From Dryomyza anilis (lineage: Eukaryota > Arthropoda > Insecta > Diptera > Dryomyzidae), in NCBI GenBank assembly GCA_951804985.1, contig OX638131.1, positions 91,090,349 to 91,154,348 of the forward strand: a stretch of 64,000 nucleotides of DNA. The letters are read 5' to 3'. This document shows, one piece after another, positions 32,163-44,704 of the stretch. Under the pieces are notes generated by a model. It was not told where the DNA came from. It made no database searches and worked only from the letters and a program-made list of their open reading frames with translations. Both the position numbers and the translations under genes were made by a program. Every line of letters starts with the position of its first letter. Position 1 is the stretch's first letter.

Positions 32163-35100
32163 ATGTGCTTTTATTCGTAGATTAAATATAAATGTGTTTC
32201 TATTCGTGGGAAAGATAAAGTTTATTCTTCTGTTCGTGGAGAAAATGAGTATGTTTTCGTGGCTAAAAAAATTTACTGTTTTTTTTCGTGGATACAATAA
32301 ACTTATGCTTGTTTTAAAAAAAAAAAAATTAATATGCCGTTTTTCGTAAGAAAATCGAAACGTGTGGGTCTTCGTAAGAGACGTCGATTTAAAGTTATAC
32401 TATGATTTCTTTAAATTACTATAAAGTGAAGGGGTTCGTTTAAAAACTTCATTTTCCAATGCTCCAATGAACCCAAGTTCTATATAATGTGGGAAAAATA
32501 TATTTTTCGTACAGTGTTAATGCAAGAACAAGAACGACCTTGACAAATTAAATGCAAGAACAATACTAAAATTACGAATCACTTTTATAATATGCATAAG
32601 TGAATAAATTCGTTTTGTACAACATTTAACTTCAAAAATTAGTAAGACTCTTGCAGCAAGAACAAGATTGAATTTGCGAAAGCAATACTATCATGTCTTG
32701 TTCTTGCATTTGCTCCACATTAATTACAGCTCAAATGTTGACTGATCACATCCAATTTCAATACAAAAGAGCAGATATGTTACACTGTGCGCACCCTTTT
32801 TTCCACCAGAAATGAAAGTTACATATTCTTATGGATTTGGACATTCTAAATACAATGGCGTTTTCAATTTTTTACTTACACGTCCAGTTTCAAGAATATT
32901 CGACAAAAACGAAAAACCACGTTTTTGAGGATTCTATTCGTTGGTAAGCGTTGGATATAAAGTCAGACTTACCTTTATTTCATCCAAAACATGCATAACA
33001 GAAGAACAATTTTATGTTCATATCAATTTTCAAAATTCCTTTAACTGGACCTAAGATATGAAGCAAAAAGGAGTAATTTTTGGGCTAAAAAAAGGCTAAT
33101 TTTTCGGCATTTTTTCTCAACACCCAGATGTGCACCATTGATGTACTTTACATTATCATTTAGCAAATTTCATCAATTTCAAATCTGTTTTATTCAAAAA
33201 AAAATCGTGAATTGTGTATTTTCAAAAAAATTTGAAAAGAACAACACATTTTCAAAAATACATCGTACCAAGTTGAAGTTCACCTGGTAATTGGCCATCG
33301 TTTCTGCTGTGTCTATTACATTTCACTATCTCATTTTTATATTACAATAAAACACATTTGTCTATTTTACATCTCGTATTTATTTCTTTCGTTTCGTGTC
33401 ATTTCAAAAATTCACAATCCAAAGATTTCTTAACTTTTTTCTATATTACATAATATACTCGCATACAAAAACCATATACTAAACGATATGATATATTTTA
33501 TAAATGAAATTGCTTAATTAATAATTTTAATTTAATTTTAAATTTTATTTAAATTGTAAAATTATACTATGTAAAATTAAGAACTACCAAAACTAATGAT
33601 TTTTTTAAGATATATAAATATTGCAGTTAAAACAAATGAAATTATACACAAAGGGGAAAAAATATGTTTTGCAGCAAACATATTATGTTACATGTAACTT
33701 TCTTGAATTAAGATATTTTTAAAACAATTATTTTGCTAACAATACATAATTACAAATTATTAAATGAGCAGGAAAGTTAATCGACAAATTTGTTACAGCC
33801 AATCAAAGTCATTCAATTTATGATTGCAAATATTTTATATTTGCTGCAAACAATAGTATATTTTAATGTAATAATATTTTGTTTATAAAGTTGTTATTGC
33901 TAATAATGCAAGTTTAATGTTTGAAATAAATATATGTAGCATAAATTTAAATTACTATTGTTGTCAGGTTTTGATTTTAAGCATGAATAATAAATATAAT
34001 TAAAGGCAAATATACTTTTTATAATTTAAATTATTTTGTAAATTGCAAAAATGTTCAATTGATTTGAAATTGATGATAAAATTATTAGAACATAAATATG
34101 TTAATAAACAGTAATGCTTACTTTATAACCTTAACGAAATCATTTAATTTTTGCAAACTTTAGTACCTATTTTTGCCGTCTTGACTAAATGTTTTCTTAC
34201 ATGCAATTATGACATTGCTTACGGCAACTGTGTTCTTGTTTACGTCAACTTTAGCATTGTTTAGCTCAACTTAAACATTGTTTAGCTCAACTTAAACATT
34301 GTTTAGCTCAACTTAAACATTGTTTATTGTAACTATTTTCAATATACTTATATAGTATTTTATATTTTATATATTTTAATATTATACCTATTTATTTTAT
34401 ATATTTTAATTTTAATTATATTTTATTAAATATTTTTTATATTATAATTTTAACACTATTTGCTATACAATATATAATAATAGAGTTTTAGTATATTGTG
34501 TGTGTGTGTTTTTATTTTATTTTATTATACGCTCTTTTATGACTCCTATACTTACTAATATATCTTATAATCTCTAACATAACAACTCATAACATCTAGT
34601 CAAGCTAATTATTATATTAATAAACATAATTAAAATGTTTAAATGTAATTATTTTCAACGTCCTTTATAATACATTCATGTATGCATTTCCTTTAATAAT
34701 TACATGCCTAATTAATTCATTTATTTCTATATTATATCAGAATAATATTAACTTTTTTCGCATTCACTGTACAAACATTTTTTCTTTTTTTCCAATTTTT
34801 GTCATTTCTTTTTTTTTGTCCTATTAACGCTAAACCATTATTATTTTATTTTATTAATAAATATTATTTGTTTTGTTATTACTATATAACTATTACATTT
34901 ATTACTGCTATTATAACTAATATCATATGTGTTTTATATTCTATTTTCTTTAGTAATAGTTAATAATTATAACATTCGTCTGTCTGTATTTCTTTCATTT
35001 TAACTGACCTAAAATAAAGCTAAACTTATTACCTTGCTCTGCTATATCATAATCTATGTGATTTTCTTTTAACTTATATATATATATTTTTAATTATATG

Positions 35101-35560
35101 TATTTTAATATTTTATTTCTTTTTTGTATTTTATATTTTTTTTTATTTTTATTTTGTTTTATTCTACAATTTTTTTGTTTTTTTTTTATATTTTAATTCA
35201 TTTCTTTTTTCTATCTTTTCCTAATTTTATTCAAATATTTGCTATGTTTTTGCTAATTGTTTTTTGTCCAAGCGTTCATTATATGAAAATGTCTTGTTCT
35301 AAAAATGTCCATATTACACTACTCAACACGATTTTCCTATGGGCACCGCTTACAACATTTACTTATAATTCGTAGGTACTAATTTGAATTGCGTGCTTTG
35401 TTTCTTTTCTCGCACGTACCGTTTTTAAGAAAATTACAGGTTTTTAGAATAAAAAGTGAGAACATTTTAATAAAATTATATATAAAAAAAAGAACACTGA
35501 AACCAATTGTTCTTTAACTTGTCATGAAAAATATTAATATTAATAATTATATAATATAAT
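32163..35560. other. Intergenic AT-rich DNA, no gene seen
   Basis: No coding potential. AATGCAAGAACAAGAACGAC (32,520) and CTTGTTCTTGCATTTGCTCC (32,696) hint at a small inverted element. A 21-bp tandem repeat is listed separately. 33,400-35,350 is very AT-rich. Confidence 0.6.
34255..34321. repeat. 21-bp tandem repeat, about three copies
   Basis: CATTGTTTAGCTCAACTTAA plus A begins at 34,255, 34,276 and 34,297, with a final CATTGTTTA at 34,318. Confidence 0.9.
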
Positions 35561-35567
35561 ATACAAG

Positions 35568-37436
35568 GTGTTTGGTTCATCGATGTCATTTTCTAAAACA
35601 AGAGCTTAAAATTGTTATTCATTTATCACCATATTATAATTTATAACCAATTTACTTGATTAGATTATGTCAGTAATATGCATTTACAAAATACCCTCTA
35701 TATTAAACAGGGTGCTAAATAGCAGAGTTCGGAAAGTCACATAAATGAATACACATAATGACTCACTCATGCATAATACGCATAAGTGAGAAAGGACACA
35801 TTTAATTTTACAACACACGACATGAGTGAGTAAAAGAAAAAATCCGACTTACTCTCTACTCATAAATGGATAATCATGGAAGAGTAAAAACTTTACTACT
35901 CATGAGTGCTGTCTTCAACTCATTTATTTTTATCCTCACGAGGGAGTAGCATTACGCATTTTATCTTTTTCTCATACTCATAAAAGTACAAGGCCAAATT
36001 GTTTAAACATGGTGCTCATTTTTTGTATGTATACAACGAGTTGCCAGACGAGTTGCTTAAAATGTTTTAAAATGTTTTATTTTATAAATAATGCCCAATT
36101 TACATTGGCTGCATTCAGCGATCTCAACAGTTTCGAAATTGCCGTTTATAATTATTTGAGTTAAAATGTGATTGAATGTCATCGAATGCAAAACATGGAC
36201 AGGTCTGATTTTATGAATGAAATAGCACAATGGAAGAAGTTATTTAAAATCAATCCCAAATGATCCGTCTTCCGTCTATGAATTACTTAACAGTCACAAA
36301 GAAAAATACTTTTTTTTTATTTAACGCGAACATCATGTTGACTTGACTTGTGAAGTCCAGCATTTATGTGCACCATTATCACGTGCGCGTTCGGTAAAAA
36401 ATATTTTGAATTTAAATTTGTTTAAAATTAGTTTTAAACATCAAAACGTAATTTTTTAACTGTCCATATTTAAGAATATTTCTTTTTTTCCCATCTTTTT
36501 ATTAATTTATAAACTCTCTTTTATAAATGCACTAATGCTGAAAACCAAAAACATACACACAGCTCAGCCAACAAACATTAAAAAAATTCGCAACGTTTTT
36601 CCAATTAACGCGAAATCAAAATATAAATGTTGCATTCTGCAATCTCAATACGGGATTTTTTTTACATATTTTTTAAATGTATGTCAATAACTTTATAAAC
36701 ATTCCAAATAATGAATAAAATAAAAAGAAGAATTATATCAATACAGATTGTCAACACTGATCGCTGTGATGCATAGAATATTTTATTACCCACATTTTAG
36801 AATATTGCAGGTCATTTCCCATAATATGCTTGAACATTTGTTGGCATATTTGGAATTTTTATTTAAGGTTTATGTCAATCGATAGGCACTTTAAAAACAA
36901 ACATTTAATGCCTTTACATAAATATTTTATCTTGTACATATAAATAGTTATAGCAAAAAAAAACAATATCAATTATATAATTTTACACAACATTTCAAAA
37001 ATACCACAGATGGGAAGATTCCAACAGAAATGGCAACAATGATGTTACACTTTGCAAGCCTGTACAGTGAGTAGATCAACGCATTCTCTTTGTCCTTGAA
37101 CAAATATGAGTTGACGAAAAGTGAGAGTTTGCTTATTGCACTCTCTGATGTGTAATGCGGATGGAGAGGTGAAACGCAAAACTCTCTTGTAGCAAAATCT
37201 CTACTCACAAAACGCGACTCTCTTATGAGTTGTGAGTTTGCCGTATATTTTCTGGCTACTCACTCATGAGGTGAGTAGCAACGAGAAAAAATATTTTGCA
37301 AAACTCATTAGTTTGAGTGAGCGTGAGTGAGGATTTCCGAACTCTGCTAAATAGAACATAATTTTATTTTACATTTTCTTATTTTTTTGAGTCATAGAAT
37401 AATCCCCCGAATTATTGACATCGATGAACCAAACAC
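35568..37436. mobile_element. Outer TIR element, split by a later insertion
   Basis: GTGTTTGGTTCATCGATGTC plus A (35,568-35,588) is the perfect 21-bp inverted counterpart of 37,416-37,436. Once the inner insertion (35,723-37,346 plus one copy of its target duplication) is discounted, the outer element is only about 240 bp, a MITE. Its own target duplication is not obvious. Confidence 0.75.
35723..37346. mobile_element. Non-autonomous hAT-like element with 8-bp target duplication
   Basis: Begins CAGAGTTCGGAAA and ends TTTCCGAACTCTG, flanked on both sides by CTAAATAG (35,715-35,722 and 37,347-37,354). A CAGAG-type end with an 8-bp duplication is typical of the hAT superfamily (hobo, Hermes). 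It is 1,624 bp. Subterminal regions are rich in ACTCA/TGAGT motifs in both orientations, as expected of hAT transposase-binding repeats. No transposase frame; the longest open frame is 79 codons. Confidence 0.85.
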
Positions 37437-39240
37437 AGATATCAGATATTCGAAAAATTACATTTTTTATCACTAATATGGATTACGATTTTAAGAACTA
37501 TTTAAATTAAATAAAAAAAATTAATCAAAAAATAGTTTAAAGAATTTAAATTTTAAGTTTAGACGCAAATACCATGAAAACTAATTAGAATATATGCATA
37601 ACTTTATATATTAAAATGTTCCTTAACTGTTTAAAGAAAAATGTACTAAATGATTTTAAGCAAATCGAATTTTATAAATTGTTATAATTTTTTTATTCTG
37701 CAAAGTTTTGGGCAACTACATGAAAATCAAAACGCAATTTTCTAAAAAACTTTTGCAATAAAAAAAAAACAGTTTACAGTCGAAATCAGCAACCTCAAGA
37801 TAAGTAGAAATGTTGTATAGAATATCCATAGAAATATTTTAATCGTTTTGTAGAGCGGCGTCATCATTCATTCTCCATAAAAGTTATTCTGAAACGAATT
37901 CTTCTACTGTTGCTTAATTTTTTTTTTGTTGGTTTTTTTGAACCTAATATTTTTCATCATTATTATCATAGTCCAAATATTCTTTTAATTTTTTTTTTAT
38001 TAAGAGTTTTTAATTTTTTTGCTTTGCAATTTTTTTTTTGGTTCGTAATTTTCATTTAATTCTTTTATGTTTTGCATAAATTTACTGCGCATTGTTTTTT
38101 CAATTTTAGTTGCTTTGAAGTATAAAAATCTTTTTAATTATGATATATAGATATTAGTTTATAAATATTATAGAATTTTTCTAATTTAAAATGATTTGTT
38201 TCTTGTGTTAGAGCTTTTTCTTGAGATTGTTCTATTTTAGGGGTTTTTTTTCGTTTTAATAATGTAAACTATATAAAAGTCGTGTTTTTTCTATAGAAGT
38301 TTAAAAAGTAGAATTAATAAATATGGAATTTGACAAATTTACAAGTAAAAAAAATTAGAATTTAAGCAATTAAAAGAAATTTTAAATAGAAAAATCAATT
38401 AAAAATTATGGAATTGTTATAAATTTTATTTGCTAAATTGTTTTTGTTTTTTATATAAGCGGCGGCTTCGAATCTATTTTTTTATGGATGGACCTCATAC
38501 TTTTCTTTGATATTGCTATGATACAATCAAACTTTTAGTGCTTTAAACCACGGTTTAAAATTATTTAAGCTTTAAAATTTTAAAATAATAATCAAAAAAA
38601 AAAAAAAAAACTATTTTATGTATTTTTCTGAAATTAAAAAACAAATATTAAAAAAAATACACAAACAAATTTGAATACTAAAATATAACTTTATTATAAA
38701 ACATTTCGTTTACACATAATTGTAAATGACACCAAAATATAATAAATATAACTATAATTAAAAAAAAAATGTATATATTTAAATTATACAATTTTTTTTT
38801 AAATGTTTAAATAATAATTTTAGAACAAAAGTTCGACTTTATGTTTATTAAAAAAATAAAATACTTCAATTCAACATTCGTTGTATTGAAAAACATGTGC
38901 TTAATACAATATAAACTTAATATTTAAATTATATTTAAACAAAAACTAAATATTGCGTGTTTTAAAAACAAATAAGGAATGATTTGCTGTGTAAGTTGTT
39001 AGTTCTTATATTTAAAAGAAAGAAAAAATTATTGTCATTAAAACTAGAAAATGAGATTTTCAATCAAATTAATAATAACTAGTAGAATTGTAAGTACAAA
39101 CATAAAATTTTAAATTTCTATACAATTTATAAATTTTGCAATTGATTTATATAAACAGTTTTTTTATTAATTAAAAAGTCTTGCATAAATGTTTTTTTTT
39201 TATCTATATTATTACGTTCCACATTTCCAATTGATATCTC
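37437..39240. other. Intergenic AT-rich DNA, no gene seen
   Basis: No coding or structural feature recognised. Long T and A runs. Confidence 0.6.
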
Positions 39241-40999
39241 TTAAGCCTGAATCACACGATTCACTATACGACCAACCGTTCATGCAAATTTCAAACAATA
39301 TAATATAAAATGTCCATGTAAAAATTGGGAAATCATACACTGAGCTAAGAAAATGATGTTAAAAATTAAGCAAAAACTGAAATTAAACATAATGTCTTAA
39401 AATTAAATGAAATATTTTTGAATTTAAGAACATTTACCCATATTCATAGAAAATTTAATATTAATATTAGCTTTTTGACATTTTTTTATATGTGAAATTT
39501 GTCAAAAAAGCTGTCTTTTATTTTAAAGTTGATTTCAAATTGTCTATGAATTAAAATCGTGTAATGCTCCTGAACATATGTAGCATTTACGATATGTAAC
39601 ATAAATGTGAAATGCATATCTACATCTAGGGGCAGCATTTATGTTTAACTGAAACTTTGTGTTCGATGTCACCTTATCATATAATTCCTATACTCTTTTT
39701 GAGGAACAACATTTTATAAAACAGACATAATAAGCGTTAGTAATTTTAGATGGCTATCAGTGAAATAGGTTATTGGCTTTAGCATGTAGACATACCATTT
39801 CAAACGAGAATTGAAGACAGTAGAAAATTTGTTTTTTTTTTTTGTGGGTTATTATTACCCAGTATACCACGACTCGGAGCCTCTAGTGTATCGCACAATT
39901 CTCGAAGTGGAAAAAATCGATCTCGTTATTATATCGAAACTAATTTTTTGAATGATTTTTGTATTCAATTGTTTTGAAGGTTTCTGAAATGTCTACGAGA
40001 AAAATAAATGATCTCGTTGTTATATCGAAACTAACTTTTAGAGATTTTCGCATTCAGTTGTACCTCTTTTCAGGTAAAGGCCTGCTTTCGTCCGCTGGAT
40101 GTAATTTTGGTAACGATATGCAGGTCCGAACAGTTGGAACTGCCTTTTACGTTCAAGTAATGTCAGTGTCCGCATGAGTTAGGTCAATTTCATTATTATA
40201 AAAGCAACGATTTTCGTTTCTTTGTTAATAAATACTAGAACTCCTGATTGCGATTCGTTTCTGATTTTAGAAATAAGGCCACCAAAACCTTTTCTTTATG
40301 GCTTTATTTATTTTTTATATTTTTATGTTAATTTGACTTTATATTATTAAAAATAAATGTATGAAAATAGTGAGCTTTGAATTTTCATTTTTAAATTTTT
40401 TTTGTTTTTGATGTCAGATATATTTTCGTTCCGAAATAAAAAAAATATGTAAACACATCCCAGTAGTACATTGGACCAGGCCTTGCCAGTAGAAGCCCTG
40501 CTGTAACAACATCCTCAATACACATTCTGCCATCACTGAAACTAGTGCACTTTCAGCACACCTTTGTAGAGAATCAGCGCCAATCGATTTGGTGACTATT
40601 TCTAATATTTTTCAAATACAAAAGCGAAGCGCTGCTAGCTCACCTTCTAATGGAATGCTAACAGTAATGAGTCAAACTATTTTGTGAGACCTTCTGAGAG
40701 CCGTTCTCTGAAAAACGAATAGGGAAGTCCTGCAAAAATGTTCATTTCATATAAAAAAGAATAAAGGAAATAATTTAGTTGGGAAGGGGTTCTACCTGCT
40801 TGAGAATCAGTGCTAGTATAGCTTCTTACGCCTGAAATTTACTACTGGGATGCTAAGTTCGTAGACTCATTTTTGAAAACTATTTTGTTCAAATTGAAAT
40901 TGAATATGAAAATAATATACCACAAATTAAAACAGAGTACCCAGTAGGAGCAAATGACACAAAATAAAATGCAATGGAAAATAATAGCTGTGTTTTTTT

Positions 41000-41125
41000 C
41001 ATAATTTCAATTTGAGCTGGAACAAATTTTATACGCAAAACAAAAACAATTTGAGCTAGAAAAATCAAATTTGTTTTTGTTTTGCGTACAAAATTTGTTC
41101 CGGCTCAAATTTAAATTATGAATAA
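41000..41125. repeat. Long hairpin
   Basis: ATAATTTCAATTTGAGCTGG-AACAAATTTTATACGCAAAAC on the left is mirrored by GTTTTGCGTACAAAATTTG-TTCCGGCTCAAATTTAAATTAT on the right, arms about 50 bp with few mismatches. It lies inside the large TIR element. Confidence 0.8.
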
Positions 41126-41305
41126 AACACAACTAATCATGGTTAATAATTGTGTTACGAAATTAAATGCAGCAGAATTTAAAAATATATTAATGCGATG
41201 ATGCCGACCACGACCATGATGCGAAGGACATAATAAGAAAATAGAGAGATAGGTAAAGAAATTTCTCTTTATTTTTTTTTTTTAGTTTTTTTTATTGTCA
41301 TTGCG

Positions 41306-42421
41306 GGTGACATATCGTCACTGTCTTGCCAAAGGGGCGAATGTGCATTTTTAAAAATGTTGGGAAATCAAATTTTAAAGTTTGAAGTGCTTTAAAAATT
41401 AGAAAAATTTATATTTTTTTATTTTTTTTCTGTTATTTTAGTTTATTCGTCAATTATTATAACGTATATAAAATATCTTTAGATTTGGACAACCTACTGA
41501 ATTAAAAATACGGATTTTGTGAGGCTATATCCAGATCAAAACACAAATATTTTTGATTTTTATGCTGTAACTTTTTATTAGCGCAAGATAAAATAGTAAT
41601 GTAAAGGCATTAATTCTTTGTTTTAAAAGCACCTATCTATTAGCATCATTAATTAAAAATATTTTGTCAAACATTAATTTGCCATTTGTTATTTGCAGGA
41701 AAAAAATATTTGGCAAAATTATTTAAAAATATTTTGCAAAACATTTTTTCCTGCAAATAATAAATGGCAAATTAATGTTTGGCAAAATATTTTTAATTAA
41801 TGATGCAGATCGATAGGTGCTTTAAAAACAAACAATAAATGCCTTTGCATCACTACTTTATCTTGTACCATTAAAGAGTTATAGCAAAAATGAAAAGATT
41901 CGCCCTGTTGGCATGACAAGATTTTCAATGTTTCCAATTTCTTCGTTTTTTTGCTTTAATTTTTTATTGGTGCAAGATAAAATAGTGTTGCAAAGGTATT
42001 AATTGTTTGTTTTTAAAGAACCTATCAAACTGCATCATTATTTAAAAATATATTGCCTAACATTTTTTCCTGCAAATAACAAATTAATATTTGGCAAAAT
42101 ATTGTTAATTAATGAAGCAGAACGATAGGTGCTTCGAATACAAACAATAAATGCCTTTACACCACTGTTTTATCTTATTCCAATACAAAATTATGGCGAA
42201 AAAACGAAAAGATTCGCCCTTTTGGCATAACAAGATTTTCAATTTTTCAAATTCGCCCTTTTGCTTTTGTCTTTTGTGGCTAGAAATATCCAATAAAATG
42301 ACACGCGATTTTCGCACAGCATACTTGAGGATAAACTACATTCAAAAATGTAAAAAAAAACGCAAATGTCAAAAATTTCACATTTGCCCTTTTGGCATGA
42401 TAGTGACGATATGTAGATGAC
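41306..42421. mobile_element. Foldback-like element with two internal palindromes
   Basis: Ends: TGACATATCGTCACTGTCTT-GCCAAAGGGGCGAATGTG on the left is mirrored at 42,380-42,421. Inside are a palindrome with arms of roughly 150 bp (41,570-41,890) and a diverged second copy (41,940-42,200). Both are built from GATAGGTGCTTTAAAAACAA, AAATGCCTTTGCATCACTA and CAAATTAATGTTTGGCAAAA. A single-arm copy lies at about 36,870-36,960 inside the hAT-like element. Confidence 0.65.
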
Positions 42422-42500
42422 GCATTTATTTAAACCAATCATAAAGCCCGATTCGGTCGTCAAGAGCTTCTAGAACGATTCGATTCTGAAATAATTCTCG

Positions 42501-42740
42501 CCGGTCTCAGCAGTCCAGAGGTAGCGCGCTGGACTTGCATTCTGAAGGTCTCGGGTTCGAATCCCGGCTTGGGCATGGGCGCTCGTGGTGATATTAACCA
42601 CAAAATTGTAGGGAATAGATTTGGTAGGAAATTCCCTATATTATTGCGAGAAAAGTCATCAATGTCGGAAAAATTCTTCGACATTTCGCAACATTTTCGT
42701 TGCGATATCGAAACGGTGTGGTATACTGGGTAATTACACA
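42501..42740 (+). mobile_element. tRNA-derived SINE, second family
   Basis: The head at 42,501-42,573 has an A-box-like AGAGGTAGCGCGCTGG and a perfect B box GGTTCGAATCC (42,554-42,564) within the T-arm TCGGG-TTCGAAT-CCCGG. The acceptor stem does not pair, and a 160-bp body follows, ending TGTGGTATACTGGGTAATTA. That tail recurs in reverse complement at 39,846-39,872, so the family is dispersed. Confidence 0.7.
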
Positions 42741-42837
42741 ATTTTTTTTAATGTTTTCCCTCAATGTACAATTGATATAAGAATTGTTTGAAAATTTCGT
42801 CAAAGGTTGGCCGTATAGGCAATCGTGTGAATCAGGC

Positions 42838-44000
42838 TTTATATTACCGCATTACCAGATATTATACAAAATATATTTAACGAAGAAATTTCATTGAAGG
42901 TTCTGCAACTTTGCATTTTTTTTCACATTTTATCAGACAAAGTCTTATCCCGGCACATATTTTTTAAACTACTGAATATACTTTTCATCGACATTTTTTC
43001 AGAGGCGATCCCACATTTTAAATAAACGAAAAAAATAAGCATTTTAGATGTTATCATTTTTGAAATTGATACTAATTTGCATGACTATTCCCTCATACTA
43101 AACTAAGAAAAAATAATAATTTTAGACATCTAGCTTATAATGTTTCCGAATTATGGAGGCGTAAAAAGTGCAAAAATCACTAAGATCGGAGGTTACCTTA
43201 ATTGCGTTTTTCTTAAAAAGTAGGTCAAATGATATATCATTTGAATGATTTTAATAGGGCCTTTATTATGACACATGATTTGATTTGTGTTTGAAATGTC
43301 AAAGATCATTTTAACATAAGATAAACGCAATTAAGTTAAACCAATTTTGTGATTTTTAAATTATTTTTGCACTTTTCAAGCCACTATTTTTCTGGAACAA
43401 TTAAAGAATGTGTTTCAAAATGTTTATATTATCTTAGTTTAATAATGGAACAAAAAGTGTATCAAGTTTCAATTATTTCTGATGGGGTAGATGAAATCAG
43501 TACGTTCGTTGTAAATGTTTTTAACCAGAAATTTGGGCTTTTCACAGAAAATTTATTCTCTTTACAATTTCGCAGAATACAATTTATTCCGCAAAAACCC
43601 TGTTCTTTAAGATTTTTCCCTGAGACAGATTTATTGCCAAGAAAATTCGGATTCGCAATGTTGCCAATGTACGTTATTTTATGTTATACATTTTTGAATT
43701 GTTTTACTTATGCCACAATTTTCCTCAGGCATTAGACATTTTTTTTTATTTACCTTCATTTTTTAAACGAAATAATTTTTCCCGCAATTAGCTTTTCCTG
43801 GGACCTACCCATACTTAAACCATTTCTTTTCTTAACATTTTTGTTTAAAAAATAAAGCAAACACACTCGAGGTAAATTCTACATTTTTATTTTTTCCCAG
43901 CACCTAATTTAACTAGAAGAAAATTATATCGTTTCACAAATATTCCAAATTAAACGACTGATGATTATGTGATTCAGTAGCACATTAACTGTGGTGCTTT
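42838..44000. other. Intergenic DNA, no gene seen
   Basis: An open frame of 128 codons (43,349-43,735, plus) has no recognisable similarity and starts at a non-ATG-like position; treated as chance. Confidence 0.5.
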
Positions 44001-44006
44001 ACTCTC

Positions 44007-44700
44007 AACTCTCGGTGTTTCTGACGACATAAATTCAAATCGCAACTACACCGAATTCATAAATACGAAACATTTGATGTCATCATGACGTCATCACAAA
44101 ATAATCACTGATGCGGATACTTGGTTGTATTCGATACGGTTCGCATGATCATTGCCTGAGTTTTGTTTTCAATTTATTGATCTTTCTTGAAACCTTCCTA
44201 AGGATGAGTTTACACGATAGAGAAAATAGCTAGAGATAGAGCAAAAAAGTCAAAAAGATCTCATAGAGTTGTGTAAACACTACATAGAGCTCCAAATCTA
44301 CTTATTTATCGAGAAAAGTAGATTTACCCTGAAATCCTCTTACCTATTTCCGTAACTCTCGGTCTTTCTGACGACGTAAATTCAAAACGCAACTACACCG
44401 AATTCATAAATACGAAACATTTAATGTCATCATGACGTCATCACAAAATAATCACTGATGCGGATACTTGGTTGTATTCGAAATGGTACGCATGATCATT
44501 GCCTGGGTTTTGTTTACAATTTATTGTTCTTTCTTGAAACCTTCCTAAGGACGAGTTTACACGATAGAGAAAATAGCTAGAGATAGAGCAAAATAGAGAT
44601 AACTGCGTAAACACCACATAGAGCTCCACGGTAGGGAACTCTACGGTAGATTTTTTTCCCTATCTCTAGCTAATTTCTCTGTCTTGTATTCGAGCCTTAA
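44007..44700. repeat. 347-bp tandem duplication ending in inverted repeats
   Basis: The block starting AACTCTCGGT at 44,007 recurs at 44,354 with high identity over about 240 bp (including GATGTCATCATGACGTCATC and AATCACTGATGCGGATACTT). Both copies continue into GAGTTTACACGATAGAGAAA-ATAGCTAGAGATAG. After the second copy, the reverse complement of that motif (44,655-44,700) closes a small inverted-repeat unit. Probably a duplicated MITE. Confidence 0.7.
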
Positions 44701-44704
44701 TTGA

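Larger units (their letters stand above)
39245..42837. mobile_element. Large TIR element, probably with nested insertions
   Basis: GCCTGAATCACACGATTCAC ... ATACGACCAACC at the left is mirrored at the right end (42,805-42,837) with about four mismatches in 33. The 3.6 kb between holds no transposase. It contains a hairpin (41,000-41,125), a foldback element (41,306-42,421) and a SINE (42,501-42,740), all apparently later arrivals. Confidence 0.55.

Noticed and set aside
42501..42573. Functional tRNA gene
   Set aside because: The T arm is good, but acceptor and D arms fail and it is fused to a dispersed body sequence.
43349..43735. 128-codon plus-strand open frame
   Set aside because: No similarity to a known protein, AT-rich composition and no supporting context; compatible with chance.
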